Origin: Pomphorhynchus laevis
Lineage: Eukaryota > Acanthocephala > Palaeacanthocephala > Echinorhynchida > Pomphorhynchidae
NCBI GenBank assembly: GCA_012934845.2
Contig: WNNJ02000930.1
Coordinates: 186,001-250,000, forward strand
Length of the DNA: 64,000 nucleotides
Reading direction: 5' to 3'
Made by a program: the position numbers and the translations under genes. Under the pieces are notes generated by a model. That model was given only the letters and a program-made list of their open reading frames with translations, was not told where the DNA came from and made no database searches. Positions 43,630 through 55,904 of this stretch are shown in pieces; position 1 is the stretch's first letter, and each line of letters opens with the position of its first letter.

Positions 43630-44213
43630 CATGGAATTTTCACAGAACTTATCGTGATGCTCATGTTTAAACATTCTTGATTATAACTATTTACAATTCT
43701 ATTGTAAGTAAAATTCTATTGTAAGTACAATATTCTATTGTAATTCAACAAATCATCATTAATAGAGTTAAATACACAGTTAAATACACAATGCATCAAG
43801 TAGAATTCTATTTATTTGTAATTACAAAGCATCAGTACAATAACAATAAGCATTCAGTACAATTACAATTAATAACATACAGCAACAGTCAATACTTACA
43901 CGACAACCATCGACTGCAACTACTGAGGACAACCATCGACTACAACTACTGATGACAATCATAGACGAGAATCACACGTCCTGTATGTCTCGTAGGAAAC
44001 AAGCCATGAATCAGGTGCTGCAACTGTAATGGGCAGTCTGCAGTCTGTAAAAGTGGTTGATGTGCCCAAGACAAAGTATCTTGTCTCGACTACCTGGCTC
44101 CGACCTGTAAGAATCGCTTTGGTCCCCGTTAACTACTTGCAATATAATTGTAAGTAGATATAATCAAGAATGTTTAAACAAGAGCATCACAATAAGTTCT
44201 ATGAAAATTACAT
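43630..44213. mobile_element. MITE-like element with about 80-bp terminal inverted repeats
   Basis: The left arm GGAATTTTCACAGAACTTAT continues through GATGCTCATGTTTAAACATT and CTTGATTATAACTATTTACA. The right arm is its reverse complement with few changes (44,130-44,213). No transposase fits in the 420-base interior, which holds a 27-base imperfect tandem (ACAACCATCGACTGCAACTA). A partial extra arm, CTTGATTATAACTACTTACA, follows at 44,230. The type of the mobilising transposase is unknown. Confidence 0.7.
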
Positions 44214-44269
44214 TCCAGTTTTAACGTTCTTGATTATAACTACTTACAATAGAATTGTAAGTATAATCG

Positions 44270-45810
44270 AAACATATTTCACATCTTTATATAATTTAGA
44301 TTTATTTTTTAAACAGTTATGAACAAATTCATATTCTATAAAGCTTAAAAACAAATCAGCTATAATTAGGCTACTATTAACTCCAATTAGAACACCTTAT
44401 ATTTTTCTAAATATATATGCCTCTACATTTAAATAATTTTGATTTATAAAATATTAAAGGATTCTATTAATTCAATTTTATTCATGTATTTATATTTACT
44501 TGATGGTTTTATTGTTGTTAGATAGGCTTTATAGTTATTATAACATATGTATATAAGTTATATATAAGTTATATTATATATACATATATATGTATATCTT
44601 TTCCGAATATAAGATTAATTTATTTTTCTAATTAATCTTTAATATCTACTAAATTTAGATTTGTATAAAGCGTACTAAAATCGTATGTATTTATATTTTG
44701 AAAATTTATTCCTTTTGTGTTCTAAAATTTTTTTGTATAGTTAATACTGAAATAGTGTTTTATACAAGTATTAATTTCGATTACCTTACAATATTTTCTG
44801 AAGTTTGCTTTAATTACCTTAAGCATTTTATTCATATAAACAGATAGTGGTTTTAATGTACATTTAAAAGCACTACATATGAACCTAGATTTAATTGGAT
44901 TTTTATGTACTTTTGGATTCCAATATAATATAGGTATAGTTTTATTATCTAATTCAACCTTTATACCCTTTTTATCCATTATAGAACAATGACTTGTAAT
45001 AATTGTTTCTAAACTTAACTCACTACGTTTATATGTTGTCTTTACATTTAAATCATAATAATGAACTTTTTTCATCAGTATATCATAATAAAGCTTTTTG
45101 CATATAAAGACAAAGTTATTACTAGCTTTATCAATAGTTGTTATTATATAGTTATGCTTTAATTTAGTAAGTTATTTATATTTGATGTATTTAATCTTTT
45201 ACTATTAATCAGCTTACCAAAGTAAGCATTTTAGTCATTATATAACGAATTGTAAATTTTATTTTTATTTTTGATACCATTTTCCTTAATTCACAATTTT
45301 CAATTAATTCTAGATTATGGGTAGATATATGTTCATTTATTTTATCAAAACTAAGACTTTTGTAATTGCATGCTGTTTCCATTATGTTTCTAATATTATC
45401 GTTACATATTGATTTTAATTCTTTATTATAATTACAAATTTTTCGTCCTAATGCCGGTAACTACTTATACCTTATTTTAGGAATATATTTACTTAAATCT
45501 GACCCTATTATTTCTTTACTTTTAGAATTATTTAGAAGTCTACGTATATTTATGTTATCTATACATTTATTAATGAAGTTTATGGTTAATGTATATTTTC
45601 TATTGTTATTTATAACATTTATTGTACGATTATAGTATTTTATATTACAATAACTATCTATTATACAACTTAGCCTATCATAGTCGTTAATTAGTTTTTG
45701 ATTTATTGAACATATGATATCTTTAGAAAAACTTCCTATATTTACATAAAGATCTTTTAGCTTGTTATCTCTAAAAAGTTGTTTTAATATTTCTAATTGT
45801 TCATTTATAA
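44270..45810 (-). mobile_element. Penelope-like element, most complete N-terminal copy
   Basis: Minus strand from 45,810: FINEQLEILKQLFRDNKLKD, LYVNIGSFSKDIICSINQKL, YTLTINFINKCIDNINIRRL, then LLPALGRKICNYNKELKS-like sequence near 45,450, TTIDKASN near 45,120, NPKVHKNPIKSRFICSAFKC (44,925), LSVYMNKMLKVIKANFRKYC, and after an AT spacer VIRNIFRQ-like and FLSFIEYEF at 44,300. Broken in several places. It joins CR1-like sequence at 45,810 in the same orientation. Confidence 0.82.
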
Positions 45811-46510
45811 ACTTTAAGACATGCAATTTCAGTAGAGTGATTAGAGCGAAAAGCGGCTTGGTAGGGAGGAAACAAGTTAGAGGAAAAGAGATATGTATTA
45901 ACTTGCTTGAGGACGAGACGCACAAGGAGTTTAGAGAGGGTTGGGAGAAGTGAGATTGGACGGTACGAAGATGGTAGTGAGGAGTCGAGAGATTGCTTTT
46001 TGATGAGAGGACGAACAGTGGCGCATTTCCAGATGGAAGGTAATTTACGGCTGCGGATGGACGATTTGAACAATGTGGTTAGGAAGGGTAAGATAGAGGA
46101 GCAGATATTTTTAAGCAAGTGAGTGGGAATTGGGTCAGAAGGAGAGGTTTTATTAGGTAATGACAGCAGAACCGAAGAAACTTCATCAGACGAAACGGGA
46201 AGAAGGTGAAATAGTTCTGGGAGGGAAGTATTTAAAGAGAAGAGTGGGTACAAGGGGCTATGGGTAGTAGGGAAAGTAAATTAGATAGCTTAGTTTGTAG
46301 ATAAGAAAAAAATTCATCAGAATTTATATTACAAGAAGTAGATGATCGTGAAAGAATTGAGTTTAAGATTTTCCAATGAGATTTAGAGTTGGAAGATGAC
46401 TCGAGTTGGTTTCGCCAAAAGATAGTACGTTTAGTAAGAATAAGATGTGAACGGCGTAGAGAAAAGTAGGAATCCCGGAGATAGTCTTCAATATATCTTT
46501 GATCTATTGA
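45811..46510 (-). mobile_element. CR1/L2-like LINE, linker and RT fingers
   Basis: Minus strand: SILSRSSTSCNINSDEFFSY-like near 46,370, YPLFSLNTSLPELFHLLPVS, SDEVSSVLLSLPNKTSPSDP, IPTHLLKNICSSILPFLTTL, WKCATVRPLIKKQSLDSSLP, SSYRPISLLPTLSKLLVRLV and FRSNHSTEIACLKVYK. These are the start of a CR1/L2-like RT. It is cut 3' of the HSTE block, where PLE sequence begins. Confidence 0.87.
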
Positions 46511-46574
46511 AAAAATGATTTCTTTAGAAAAGCTTTTTGTTTTAATTACTTATTTTTTACAAGTGTAATAGGTG

Positions 46575-46645
46575 AATGATGAACAGTAGAAATATATTAC
46601 GCAGATCAGCAATTGCACGCTAATTCTATTTCTTATAATTAAAGG
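46575..46645 (+). pseudogene. FUT8: FUT8 exon 1 remnant
   Basis: AATAGGTGAATGATGAACAG to ATTTCTTATAATTA aligns with the first about 70 bases of exon 1 at 48,240-48,310 (MNSRNILRRSAIAR). One base missing after GCAATT breaks the frame. The match ends there. Confidence 0.7.
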
Positions 46646-47402
46646 AAAAAATAAAAATACAAAATATTAGAAAAGTTCTCTGATAACTATCGACACGATA
46701 ATATTTAAAATTATTTAATAATCTTATAATTTTTAATGCGAAATTATTAATTTTTTATAGATAACAATTTATTTACACGATCTTTTATTTTACATATAAA
46801 AATATTTATTTATAAAATTTATATATTTAAATTGTAATATTTTTGTTACATTCGTATATAACTATCAGGAAATTTAAATTATTAAGTTCACTAATACTGA
46901 TTCAAAGAACTAAATCAGAAAATTTTCAAATTAACTACCCAACTGATATTAAAAAATAATATAGAAAATATCTAGAAATATAGAATATTTAATAAAGAAT
47001 ATTTAATATAGAATATAGAATAATATATAATATAGAATATTTAATATATTTAATAAATATTATTCTATGATATTCTATATATTAAATATAAAATATGTAT
47101 AAAATATATATAAATATATCTTTATCTAGAAAATAAAGTTTATTGGAAATTTTATGAGTTCATTCTCCACGCTGCTTTAATCCTATTTTTAAGCCAACAG
47201 GCAATTAAATTGAATGAATGACTTTCGTCTTACATTTTGCAAATTTAATTAAAATCATTTCTGATTTCAAATTAAATCAGTTTGTAGAAGAAGGTGTTAT
47301 ATTCAATTTGAAAACTTACATATTTTTCCTAATGATTATTATTATCAAACTTATCATCTATAGTTTGTTTCATAATTTTAAATTGATATACCTGTGCAGT
47401 TA
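46646..47402. other. AT-rich stretch, outer right palindrome arm
   Basis: No gene supported. 46,970-47,110 is built of short TATTTAATA-like tandem motifs. 47,218-47,403 has an open frame rich in F, I and L that looks like translated AT-rich DNA. Confidence 0.45.
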
Positions 47403-47790
47403 GCCAACATTAAAAGGACTGAAATCAGCCATCATTAAAAGGACCAAAGTCAGCCAACATTAAAAGGGTCGAAGCCAGTCAACATTAAAAGGTCAGAAGT
47501 CAGCCAACATTAAAATGATCAAATCAGCCAACATTAAAAGGACCGAAGTCAGGCAACATTAAAATGGTCGAAGTAAGCCAACATTAAAAGAACCGAAGTC
47601 TGCCAACATTAAAAGGGCCGAAGTCAACCAACTTTAAAGGGATCGAAGTCAGTCAACATTAAAAAGACTGAAGTCAGTCAACATTAAAGAACCGACGTCA
47701 GTAAACATTAAAAGGTCAGAAGTCAGTCTAAATTCAAAGGACTGGAAAAGTAGACGAGTTGAGTGATCGTCCGCCAACATTAAAAGGGTC
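47403..47790. repeat. 25-bp minisatellite, about 14 units
   Basis: Units of the form GCCAACATTAAAAGGACCGA followed by AGTCA run from 47,403 to about 47,725, with a last unit after a 40-base interruption at 47,772. Units are 24-26 bases with 1-5 differences each. There are no constant-length unique spacers, so this is not a CRISPR array. Confidence 0.93.
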
Positions 47791-48252
47791 GAGAGTATTG
47801 GATCAGTAGCTGATGTGGTCCAGCAATACTGAAATGTAGCGCACTGATGTTGGCATATATAGGATTAAAGCAGCGTGCAGAATAAAAATAGTCATCAAAA
47901 TTTCAATTGTCACAATGACCGTATAGTTATGTAAACTTAAAATTAGGAAACAAATTCACTGGCCTTACACGATTTTATATAATCTGTCTAACTTTAGCTC
48001 GGAATTTGTAAACGCTTTCAAATTTTAATGATATTATATAAAAATAAAAAATATAAGAATATAAAATATATACTATATCAGATGCAAGAAATCTCTATTA
48101 ATTCATTATTCCTCAATATTAAATAGATATATGAATATTTTTATATTTTATTAAATATTAATTAGAATTTTTATAGATTTTATTTATTTTTAAACATTTT
48201 ATGTTAGAGAGTTTTTATTTGAATTGCGTATTTTTAGAAGTGCAATAGCTGA
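47791..48252. other. Palindrome arm between the minisatellite and FUT8-B exon 1
   Basis: 48,000-48,130 is the inverted copy of 37,110-37,240. 48,180-48,252 is the likely 5' untranslated and promoter side of FUT8-B; no clear TATA box stands out from the AT-rich background. Confidence 0.5.
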
Positions 48253-48449
48253 ATGATAAACTGTAGTAATATATTACGCAGATCAGCAATTTGCACGCTA
48301 TTTCTATTTGTGATAATCGCTCTGTACAAATTTAATCAGCTTGATTTAATGGCTAACAACACGTATTTCGAAGTAGCAAATCATGAATTAAAGCTACAAG
48401 TTAATGAACTAAACATCGAACTCCAGGATGCTAAATTACAAATTAACAG
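48253..48449 (+). CDS. FUT8: FUT8-B exon 1 (signal anchor and stem)
   Basis: MINCSNILRRSAICTLFLFV, IIALYKFNQLDLMANN, TYFEVANHELKLQVNELNIE, LQDAKLQINR. One transmembrane segment (about residues 10-26) and a leucine-periodic stem suited to the coiled coil of dimeric FUT8. The donor is AACAG followed by GTTAGA. The ATG at 48,253 was chosen because the other two copies of this exon begin at the same place. Confidence 0.75.
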
Positions 48450-48486
48450 GTTAGATAAATGTTTTCAGTATTTCCATTTAATCTAA

Positions 48487-48834
48487 GTAAACATATAAGA
48501 TACCTGTTTTATAAATTTGACTGACAACATATTGGTTCAAATCTGGATAATTTTCGTAATTGATCATTTTAAACGAATATGAATTAGTTTGTAAAGATAA
48601 AATAAATTTATAGTTCAATTCATAAAAGCAAATTTAAAATGAAATAGAAGTTCACAAAAAGTAAATGCAAAGCAGATTTTAAAATTCTAAATTCATATAG
48701 TCAGTTTATGGCTATAAAATTTCAATAAATGCATTAGCATATCGTCTTTTTTAGCTTTTAAATATGATCACAACAACAATTTCTTGAAAAAAAAAACAAA
48801 AAATATACAAGATTTTTACTATCAACTACTGATT
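48487..48834. other. Start of FUT8-B intron 1
   Basis: AT-rich. 48,660-48,800 resembles 29,300-29,400 inverted (CTATAGCCATAAACTG-type segment), part of the palindrome. No gene. Confidence 0.5.
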
Positions 48835-51290
48835 CTGGTGTCGGGTCCTTGAGGCAGTGCATGGACCAAACTAATCCAGACATCGCGATCCTGGGCGACA
48901 GACCAGAGTTTTATTTCAGATAGCTCAAGGCGGTCTTCGTTAAGTTTCGAGATTTGATCTCTTCACGAGTATCAAGGTCTACCTCGGGATCTCATTCCAG
49001 AAAGTCCGGTCTGGGAAACCCTCTGAGAAAGGCGATACCTAGACATCCTCAGAAAGTGGCCTAGCCACCTAGCTGATTTTCTTTGATGTGGAGAAGCAGC
49101 GATTTTAATACAAGTCTATACCGGATGACAGAATTCCTAACATTATCTCTAAGGCTAAGCCTGGCCACACCTCGAATGAACCTCATCACGATAGCTGTAT
49201 CTGAGATATTATACGTTCGGTCATAACCCAAAGCTCATGATCATAGGTTAAGATAGGAACAATGATTGAGGGACAAACAAAACATTTCGCATGAAGACCC
49301 AAATCTCGCTTCACCACGACATACCTGTATAAAGAACGCATTGATGTAGTGCTGCACAAATTTGCTCTTCAATCTTTTATGTTCCTGCCGTTCCTCGAGA
49401 ACAATACCCCGAGATACTTTAAATTCTCTACATTAGAAGGAACCTTTTATCTAATCCAGACTGACATTATCATCTGAATCCGAGGTACTAACCAACTTTG
49501 AAATAATAACCAACATCTCTGCCGCTTGGCATTCGATCGAAAATCGATCTAGTAGGTATCGTAAGTCCTCAGCACGAGAAGCCAACAAAACAACGTCATC
49601 TGCAAAATGCAGAGATGTTATCCTGATGGAATCGAACTAAAGACCGGCATACGTCAGAGCAGCTCGTCTCGAAATTTTGTACATTAAACAAGAAACAAAA
49701 TTGGAGACATAGGACAACCCTGACGTAGCCCAACACCTAATAGAAATGATTCAGACTTCCTACCTATAACAAGAACACAACTCATACTTTGTTCATACAG
49801 AGAAGCCACAGCTACCCGAAGATAGTGTGGTACTCCATACTCCCTTAGTACCTCCCACAAAATCTCTCGCGGAACTCGGTTGAACGCTATTCCGAAATCT
49901 ACAAAAGCAATGTAGACCGGTTGAGCGAACTCCCAAGACTGTTCAAGGATAGTTAAGAGTGTAAAGAGCTGATCCGTAGTTCCACGACCCGGACGAAAGC
50001 CGCATTGTTCTTCTTGCAACTGCCCCTCGACTATAGGTCGTATTCTTAACTCAAGAATCATAGCAAATAGCTTACCAGTTTGGCTAAGAAGAGTGATGAC
50101 CCGATAATTGGAACAAATCTTCGGTCACCTTTCTTAAAGATCCCTACCAACACCCAAGTTCGCCACTCATTTTGAACCTAGCCCGACTTCAATGCGACGT
50201 TGAATATCCGTATTAGTCACTTAATGACAACAACTTCGAGAGCCTTTAACGCTTCAAGTCGAATCTCGTCTACTCCAGAAGACATGCCATTACGAAGTTT
50301 TTTAACAACAGCAATGACACCCTTCCATAGAGATGAGCTCTTCGCTGTTTCTAAAGGCTATACTTCTACAAGAGAAGGCTTTCTAACCAGATTAAGGAGA
50401 CCCCTAAAATGCTCTTTCTAACAATCAAAAATTTCCTTTATGTCAGTCAGCATAGATCCTCTCTTGTCTAAGACAGTTTGAGGAGTTTTCTGCTTTCCAA
50501 AAGAAAGGTTCGTTATCGAACTCCAGAACATCATCGAAGCTCACCTATAATCAAGTTTTAAGTGCTCTCCAAACTTCTCCCTAGCCACCTTCTTCGCTTC
50601 ACTAACTGCTGGAGCTGAAGCTCTCTTTGCCCTTCGGTACTTGTCTACAGCTTCCACTGATTTATCTGACAAATTCGTTTCTCCCAAACACTCCCTTTCA
50701 AGTTCTACTGTCAAAAAGGCATTGAATTCATACAATAGACCAAGGGAATATCCAACATGAGTACCATCAAGCAGAGCCTGAAGATCTTCCACGAAGGCTG
50801 CATATTCCGCGATAATGTTGGGAGCATACACGGACACAAGTGTTATCCCCTTTTCCTCTTTAACTTAAAATCTCAGTGACGTCAGCTTTTAGTTCACTAT
50901 GTTAAACCTCTCTACCACGAACGTTTACTGTGGACCTGTAAGTATCCTTACACCCGCATGCCGTCGCTTTTGGTTTATAAGTGCCTTAAAGTCCAAGGTC
51001 CAACCTTGATCCAAAAGTTTAGTTCCAGTTCCATAATAGTGAAGAGTAGTCACTCCGACTATTTCAAGACCGAAACGAACTATCTCTTCAACTAATTCTG
51101 GTTCTTTCCCAGTCAGGGAGATGACATTCCACGTTCCTACATTAAGGCAACCGCTTTGGATGTTGATGGCTCTTTCGCTGTCTCCGTACAACTGCCTGAT
51201 CACACGGCATCCGAAAATAAAAACTCCAATGGTCAACTCACCACTGACAATGGTCAGTGGTGAGTTGACCATTGTTCTTCGCATTTGATT
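48835..51290 (-). mobile_element. RTE-like LINE, nearly full length, broken
   Basis: Minus strand, in order: RTMVNSPLTIV, RSGCLNVGTWNVISLTGK, EPELVEEIVRFGLEIVGVTT, KLLDQGWTLDFKALINQ (51,284-50,925, APE endonuclease), VSVYAPN (50,837), a linker with KRASAPAVSEAKKVAREKFG, RT fingers near 50,200, EEQCGFRPGRGTTDQLFTLL (50,010), YIAFVDFGIAFNRVPREIL, GVGLRQGCPMSPILF (49,735), LHFADDVVLLASRAEDLR (49,610), then the C-terminal region down to about 48,840. Catalytic FADD is intact; frames shift several times. It lies antisense in FUT8-B intron 1. Confidence 0.88.
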
Positions 51291-51329
51291 TATGTTTTGT
51301 AAATTTGTTGCTTGTCATTTTCACTGTCT

Positions 51330-51615
51330 TAGTTTGTTTGTTCGGATATCTCTCGTTCCCGATATCATTTAATGATCCAACATAGCTACTGTAAGGAGAC
51401 AGGTCTTTAAGACTCTATTCCTGCCTTTCTTCCATTGTCCAATCTGCCGTTGGAGTCATCGGAGTAATGTTGTTTGTTCGGCTATCTCATTTTCCCAATA
51501 TCCTTTGATGATCCAAAATCGCTATTGTAAGGAAACAGGCCTCCGTGACTCTCTTCCGCCTCTTTTCGTTCATTGTCTAATCCGTCGTTGGAGTCATCGA
51601 AGGGATCTGAGATAG
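51330..51615. repeat. 135-bp tandem repeat at the 5' end of the RTE-like LINE
   Basis: TTTGTTCGGATATCTC at 51,337 and TTTGTTCGGCTATCTC at 51,472 start two units of about 135 bases, sharing TAATGATCCAACATAGCTAC-like and GTCATCGGAG-like words. The position, just before the endonuclease, suggests 5' UTR units of the element. Confidence 0.8.
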
Positions 51616-51649
51616 TCTATGAAAATACTGTTCTTCACACTTAATTAAA

Positions 51650-54600
51650 ATTTTGTAAATTTGTTGCTTGTATGAACACAATTATAAAAACATATTTTTA
51701 TTTAAAAATAAAAATATTAAATATAATAACAATTAGCAATTGTAAATTATTATATTTTCGGTCACTATAAATATTTGTCACTTTATGAAATTAATATTGC
51801 TTAACGCAATACTAATTATAATATTAAAAAATTTTATATTATTAAAAAGGTTGATACGACAAGTATATGGAAAGGAGCACGACAATTTTGGTAAGTCTAT
51901 TTCGATTATCCTAATAACTTTCCAAACCTTTTTTTTAGTCTTTATCATCTTTTTATTTCAATTTGTTTTAATATTGAATATATACTTACAATCTCAAAAA
52001 CTTATAATATACTTATATTACATACTTATAATCTCAAAAATATAATTTATACACTTATAATCTCAATTTATATACTTATAATTTATATACTTATAATCTC
52101 AATTTATATACTTATAATTTCAATTTATATACTTATAATCTCAAAAACCTCGGTTAGTGAACATATATAAAATTGAAAGCATATTTATTGCCATAAATTC
52201 AAATTGCGAGCTAATTTAAATCAAGTAATCAGTTATTAGTAATCAGTTATAATCTTTATCTATTTATTTCAATTTGTTTTTGTATTGAATGCGACATAAT
52301 TAAATCTTGCATGAACCTTACTTTAATAAACCAAGACTGTCTTGTTCCGTTTCGATAAGCTTTTGCATAATACTTATTTACTTATAATCTCAAAAACATC
52401 TGTTAGTATACATAAAATCTTAAGATTTTCAAGCATTCAGATTCAAAATGTTTTATAATAACTTGACCGTTAGTGAACATATTTAAAATTGATAGCATAT
52501 TTATTGTCATAAATTCAAATTGCGAGCTAATTTAAATCAAGTAATCTGTAAAACATTTAACATTAGTTTGCTTTATTTACACTATTTTGATTGATTCCAA
52601 ATATATTTCTTCGATATTCAACGCTAATTTTCAATTTTGAAATAATTGCATGTTTGTGCCCATAATCCCGTGTAGCCAATTTCCAATTTGCTAGTAATCC
52701 AGTAATAAAAATATGTTATTCACTGACCGTCAATAGTTCGATCATTAAGAAATTATCAATTAATAATTAATAAAAAGTTTATTAACTTTTGTTTTAATTG
52801 AGATAAATATATTAATGAAAGCGATTAATGTTTTCTAATCTTGATTTATTAAATTATTGAAAAAAAAACATTCATTTGCATAAATTAGTGGTAATATAAT
52901 ATATTAATATAATATTAGTATGTTCATCTGGTAAATACTGGTTTTGTATAATCAATTAAAATCATTTATCAATAGATTTCAGTTTATTAAAAGCTTCATT
53001 ATAAAATGTAGTCATTTTTTTAATAAAAAATGCATATTCAATTAAATATGAAATCATTAATTTAACTTTTTATAAATATGTTAATTTAATATAAATTTTA
53101 TATTATTAAAAAAAGTGTTAAATTAAAAATTCAATTATTAATTTATTATTTATGAAATAAACGTTTTTGATAAAAATATAATAAAATGTAATACAATATT
53201 TCGCATTTACACAATAATTTCTAATATGCGTTTCATAACAAATGGCGATATTTCATTTATTTGTTGATTGTTATTCGAGGCTTAACTTACATTGATTATA
53301 GACAATAAATAATAGCTTACTGTTTTTATTTCTAAGATATAGTTATTCATAAAATTTTAAATTTGTTTTGTTGGCTTTAAAAACCAATCAACATTTATGT
53401 TGTGTTTATAAATAAGTAAGTAAAAAATTTCTTCGTTAATTTACCTACAAATATCCATCTATCATGACAGATATGCATTCTCTTTTATTAGTATCTGATA
53501 ATGCTGATAGAGTACCATTGCATTATCTCTATGCTTCGTCCCTTAAGTTAGGTATATCAATGTTATAAAAATTTACTACTCGATCTGTTGAATTCTTTAT
53601 ATTTTACGATTATTTCCTACTTATTTTAAAGTACAAATAAACATTTTTAAACTTGTTTTGATTGTTATAAAAGCCAATCAACATTTATGTTGTATTAGTT
53701 TGTCTTCTAACCTGGTTTTAAAAGTAGATTTGTTATGAAATTGTATATAATACTGAAAATAACCTAGATTTAATTATTTTTTATTAATGTGTCCACAAAT
53801 GTTTTATAAAAATGTAAGTAGAAAATTTCTTCGTTAATTTATCTACAAATATTCATCTACCATATCAGATATTCATTATCTTTAATTCTTATCAAATAAT
53901 GTTGATATTAATATCAACATTATTGAAAATATGCTTTTCAGAACAAATTGCGATATTTCATTTCCTTGTTGATTGTTATTCGAGGCTTAACTTTCGTTGA
54001 TAAGGGACAATAAATACTTGCTTACTGTTTTTATTTTTAAGATATAGTTATTCATAAAATTTTATATTTGTTTTGTGGCTTTAAAATCCAATCAACATTT
54101 ATGTTGTATTAGTTTGTCGTCAAACCTGGTTTTGAAAGTTGAGCTGTTAAAATAACCCAGATTCAATTATTTTTTATTGATGTAGGCTTCGTCTTCTTGA
54201 TGTTAGGTATATCAATGTTATGAAGATTTACTACTCGATCTGTTGAATTCTTTATATTTTACGATTATTTCCTACATATTTTAAAGTAAATCAAAATTGC
54301 TAAAAGTGAATTATAGATCTAGCTTATATAACAAATATAATATCGATATAACAATTATTTTATACTTACGTTTAAATTTTTAAATTTTATTTTTAAAAAA
54401 ATAAATACCTTTTTAATTATTTAATTCTATTATTTAATTTATTATAATTATTTTAATGTTCTCTTAAAATTTTTAAATGTTTGAATATAGCTTTAATGAC
54501 AAACAGTTTAATATCGTAAAATATAAGTTAATATAAATAAATATAATGTAGTAAAAAAATTAAAACAGATTTTAAAATTCTAAATTATCAGCTTATGTCT

Positions 54601-54862
54601 TAAATATCGCCACAGAGCCATTAACATACCTGTTATTTTTGGCTTTCAAATATGATCACAATTATAAAAGTTTATCAAATGAGCAAGTTAATTTTATTAA
54701 ATTAGCTAGCTTATTCTCGACATTCAATTATTTTAAAGTGTATTCTATTCTTTAATTGGCCTCCTATAAATCTATTGATATATAAGATATTGATTTTTGT
54801 TAGATGTCATGTTTGTAATAAAGTAATAAAGTAAAACATAGATGATATTATATGCTTGCAGG
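51650..54862. repeat. FUT8-B intron 1, inverted copy of 26.7-28.95 kb
   Basis: 51,690-51,990 is the inverse of 28,640-28,950 with over 90% identity; 52,600-52,950 of 28,120-28,440; 53,180-53,660 and 53,690-53,920 of the tandem block at 27.1-27.9 kb. This arm has its own expansions, such as the ATACTTATAATCTCAA-type tandem at 51,985-52,145. No coding region found; a frame at 51,785-52,045 merely mirrors one at 28,696-28,887. Confidence 0.78.
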
Positions 54863-54873
54863 GATTTGTTTAG

Positions 54874-55039
54874 CAACTGTGGAAAACCCGTACTTCGCCG
54901 AGTATGAATTGCAAAGACGATCACTTGGATATAATATTGATGAACTTCGATCTTATTTGGATGCCGAGCTTACTCGCATCGAGAAAGACGCTAAAATTAG
55001 CCTTACTATAACGAAGGACAATGTTGCAGATAGAATGAG
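54874..55039 (+). CDS. FUT8: FUT8-B exon 2 (stem and coiled-coil region)
   Basis: TVENPYFAEYELQRRSLG, YNIDELRSYLDAELTRIEK, DAKISLTITKDNVADRMR, then a GTACGT donor. Similar to human FUT8 [30 protein letters not shown] at 54,857-54,862 is the best acceptor by sequence, but from there the frame does not meet exon 1 (2-base overhang) without a shift; TTTAG directly before 54,874 is the alternative. Exon 3 and later exons of copy B were not found on the plus strand up to 64,000. Confidence 0.82.
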
Positions 55040-55189
55040 GTACGTCGTTTTTTTTATATATGACTATATAAAAGTGAGCTTTTTATGTTATGGATGATAA
55101 TAGTGAATATTTGATATGTATTTGAAAAAATACATATCAAATAGGTTCATAATAGATATGAACCTATTTGATAATAGATATGAACCCAT

Positions 55190-55870
55190 ATGACTAATAG
55201 ATAACAAACTATGTATCAGAATAAGGATTAGAGGTCATCAGGAGGAACTGCTATGTTATCATGTTTCGGCCCCTAACTCCTCTACCCGACATAGCAGCGA
55301 GGCCAAATACGTGTTACGGACGTATTTCCTCTGATTAAATTTGATTATATAGTATCTTATTCTAATACAAAGTATATTGTTTATTATCCATAAAAATTTT
55401 CCAATAATGATTTAAATTTATTTTTAATAATATTGTATTGATTTATACATTCAACGATTTTCTGTTTGATTGTATTTTTATAGTAACCTAGTTTAAAATA
55501 TATATCCATTAAATTACTTAAATGATTTTGAATAAAGCCAATATCATTACATATTATGCAATTCTTAAAATTTCATTATTTAATGTATTATATTTTATAT
55601 TATATGGTATGCATGAATGTTAATGCAAAAATATGTTTCTTCTAAATTTTAATGTCTTCCATAAAAATTAAACGCTAATTATTTTAAATTTTAATATTAT
55701 TGTGATGATTTATATATTTTACTATTTTCTGTTTGATGGTATTTTTTATAGTAACCCAATTTAAAATATGCATCTATTAAATTATTTAAATGATTTTGAA
55801 GAAAGCCAATATTGTTACAAATTGTTGCAATTCTTAAAATATTAAAATCAAAATTTTTGTATAGTGCATC
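55190..55870 (-). mobile_element. Penelope-like element C-terminal end (two overlapping pieces)
   Basis: Minus strand: ILRIATICNNIGFLQNHLNN, LIDAYFKLGYYKK (55,850-55,730), with a second copy of the same end at 55,620-55,400, then the conserved 3' sequence to about 55,190 shared with 7,640-7,860. No GIY-YIG domain follows the RT here either. Confidence 0.78.
55248..55297 (-). other. Conserved PLE 3' hairpin with CGAAAC
   Basis: CTGCTATGT (minus strand) pairs perfectly with ACATAGCAG across a 32-base interior containing GTTAGGGGCCGAAAC. CCTCTAAT, just after a CTGATGA further downstream, can pair with GTTAGGGG. Conserved with 7,693-7,743. Confidence 0.4.
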
Positions 55871-55904
55871 AACGTCCAAAAATCTGTTTGCGGCCTGTAT
55901 CTAT

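Noticed and set aside
43949-43985. CTGATGA followed by CGAGAATCACACGTC, resembling a hammerhead
   Set aside because: GAAA is missing (GAGAA), stem II and stem I do not pair, and the words fall in a short tandem repeat.
47403-47790. Possible CRISPR array
   Set aside because: Head-to-tail 25-bp units without unique spacers, in a eukaryotic context: a minisatellite.
51785-52045. 86-codon open frame with hydrophobic content
   Set aside because: It mirrors a frame at 28,696-28,887 in the other palindrome arm, but the composition is that of AT-rich intron; no start or splice context.
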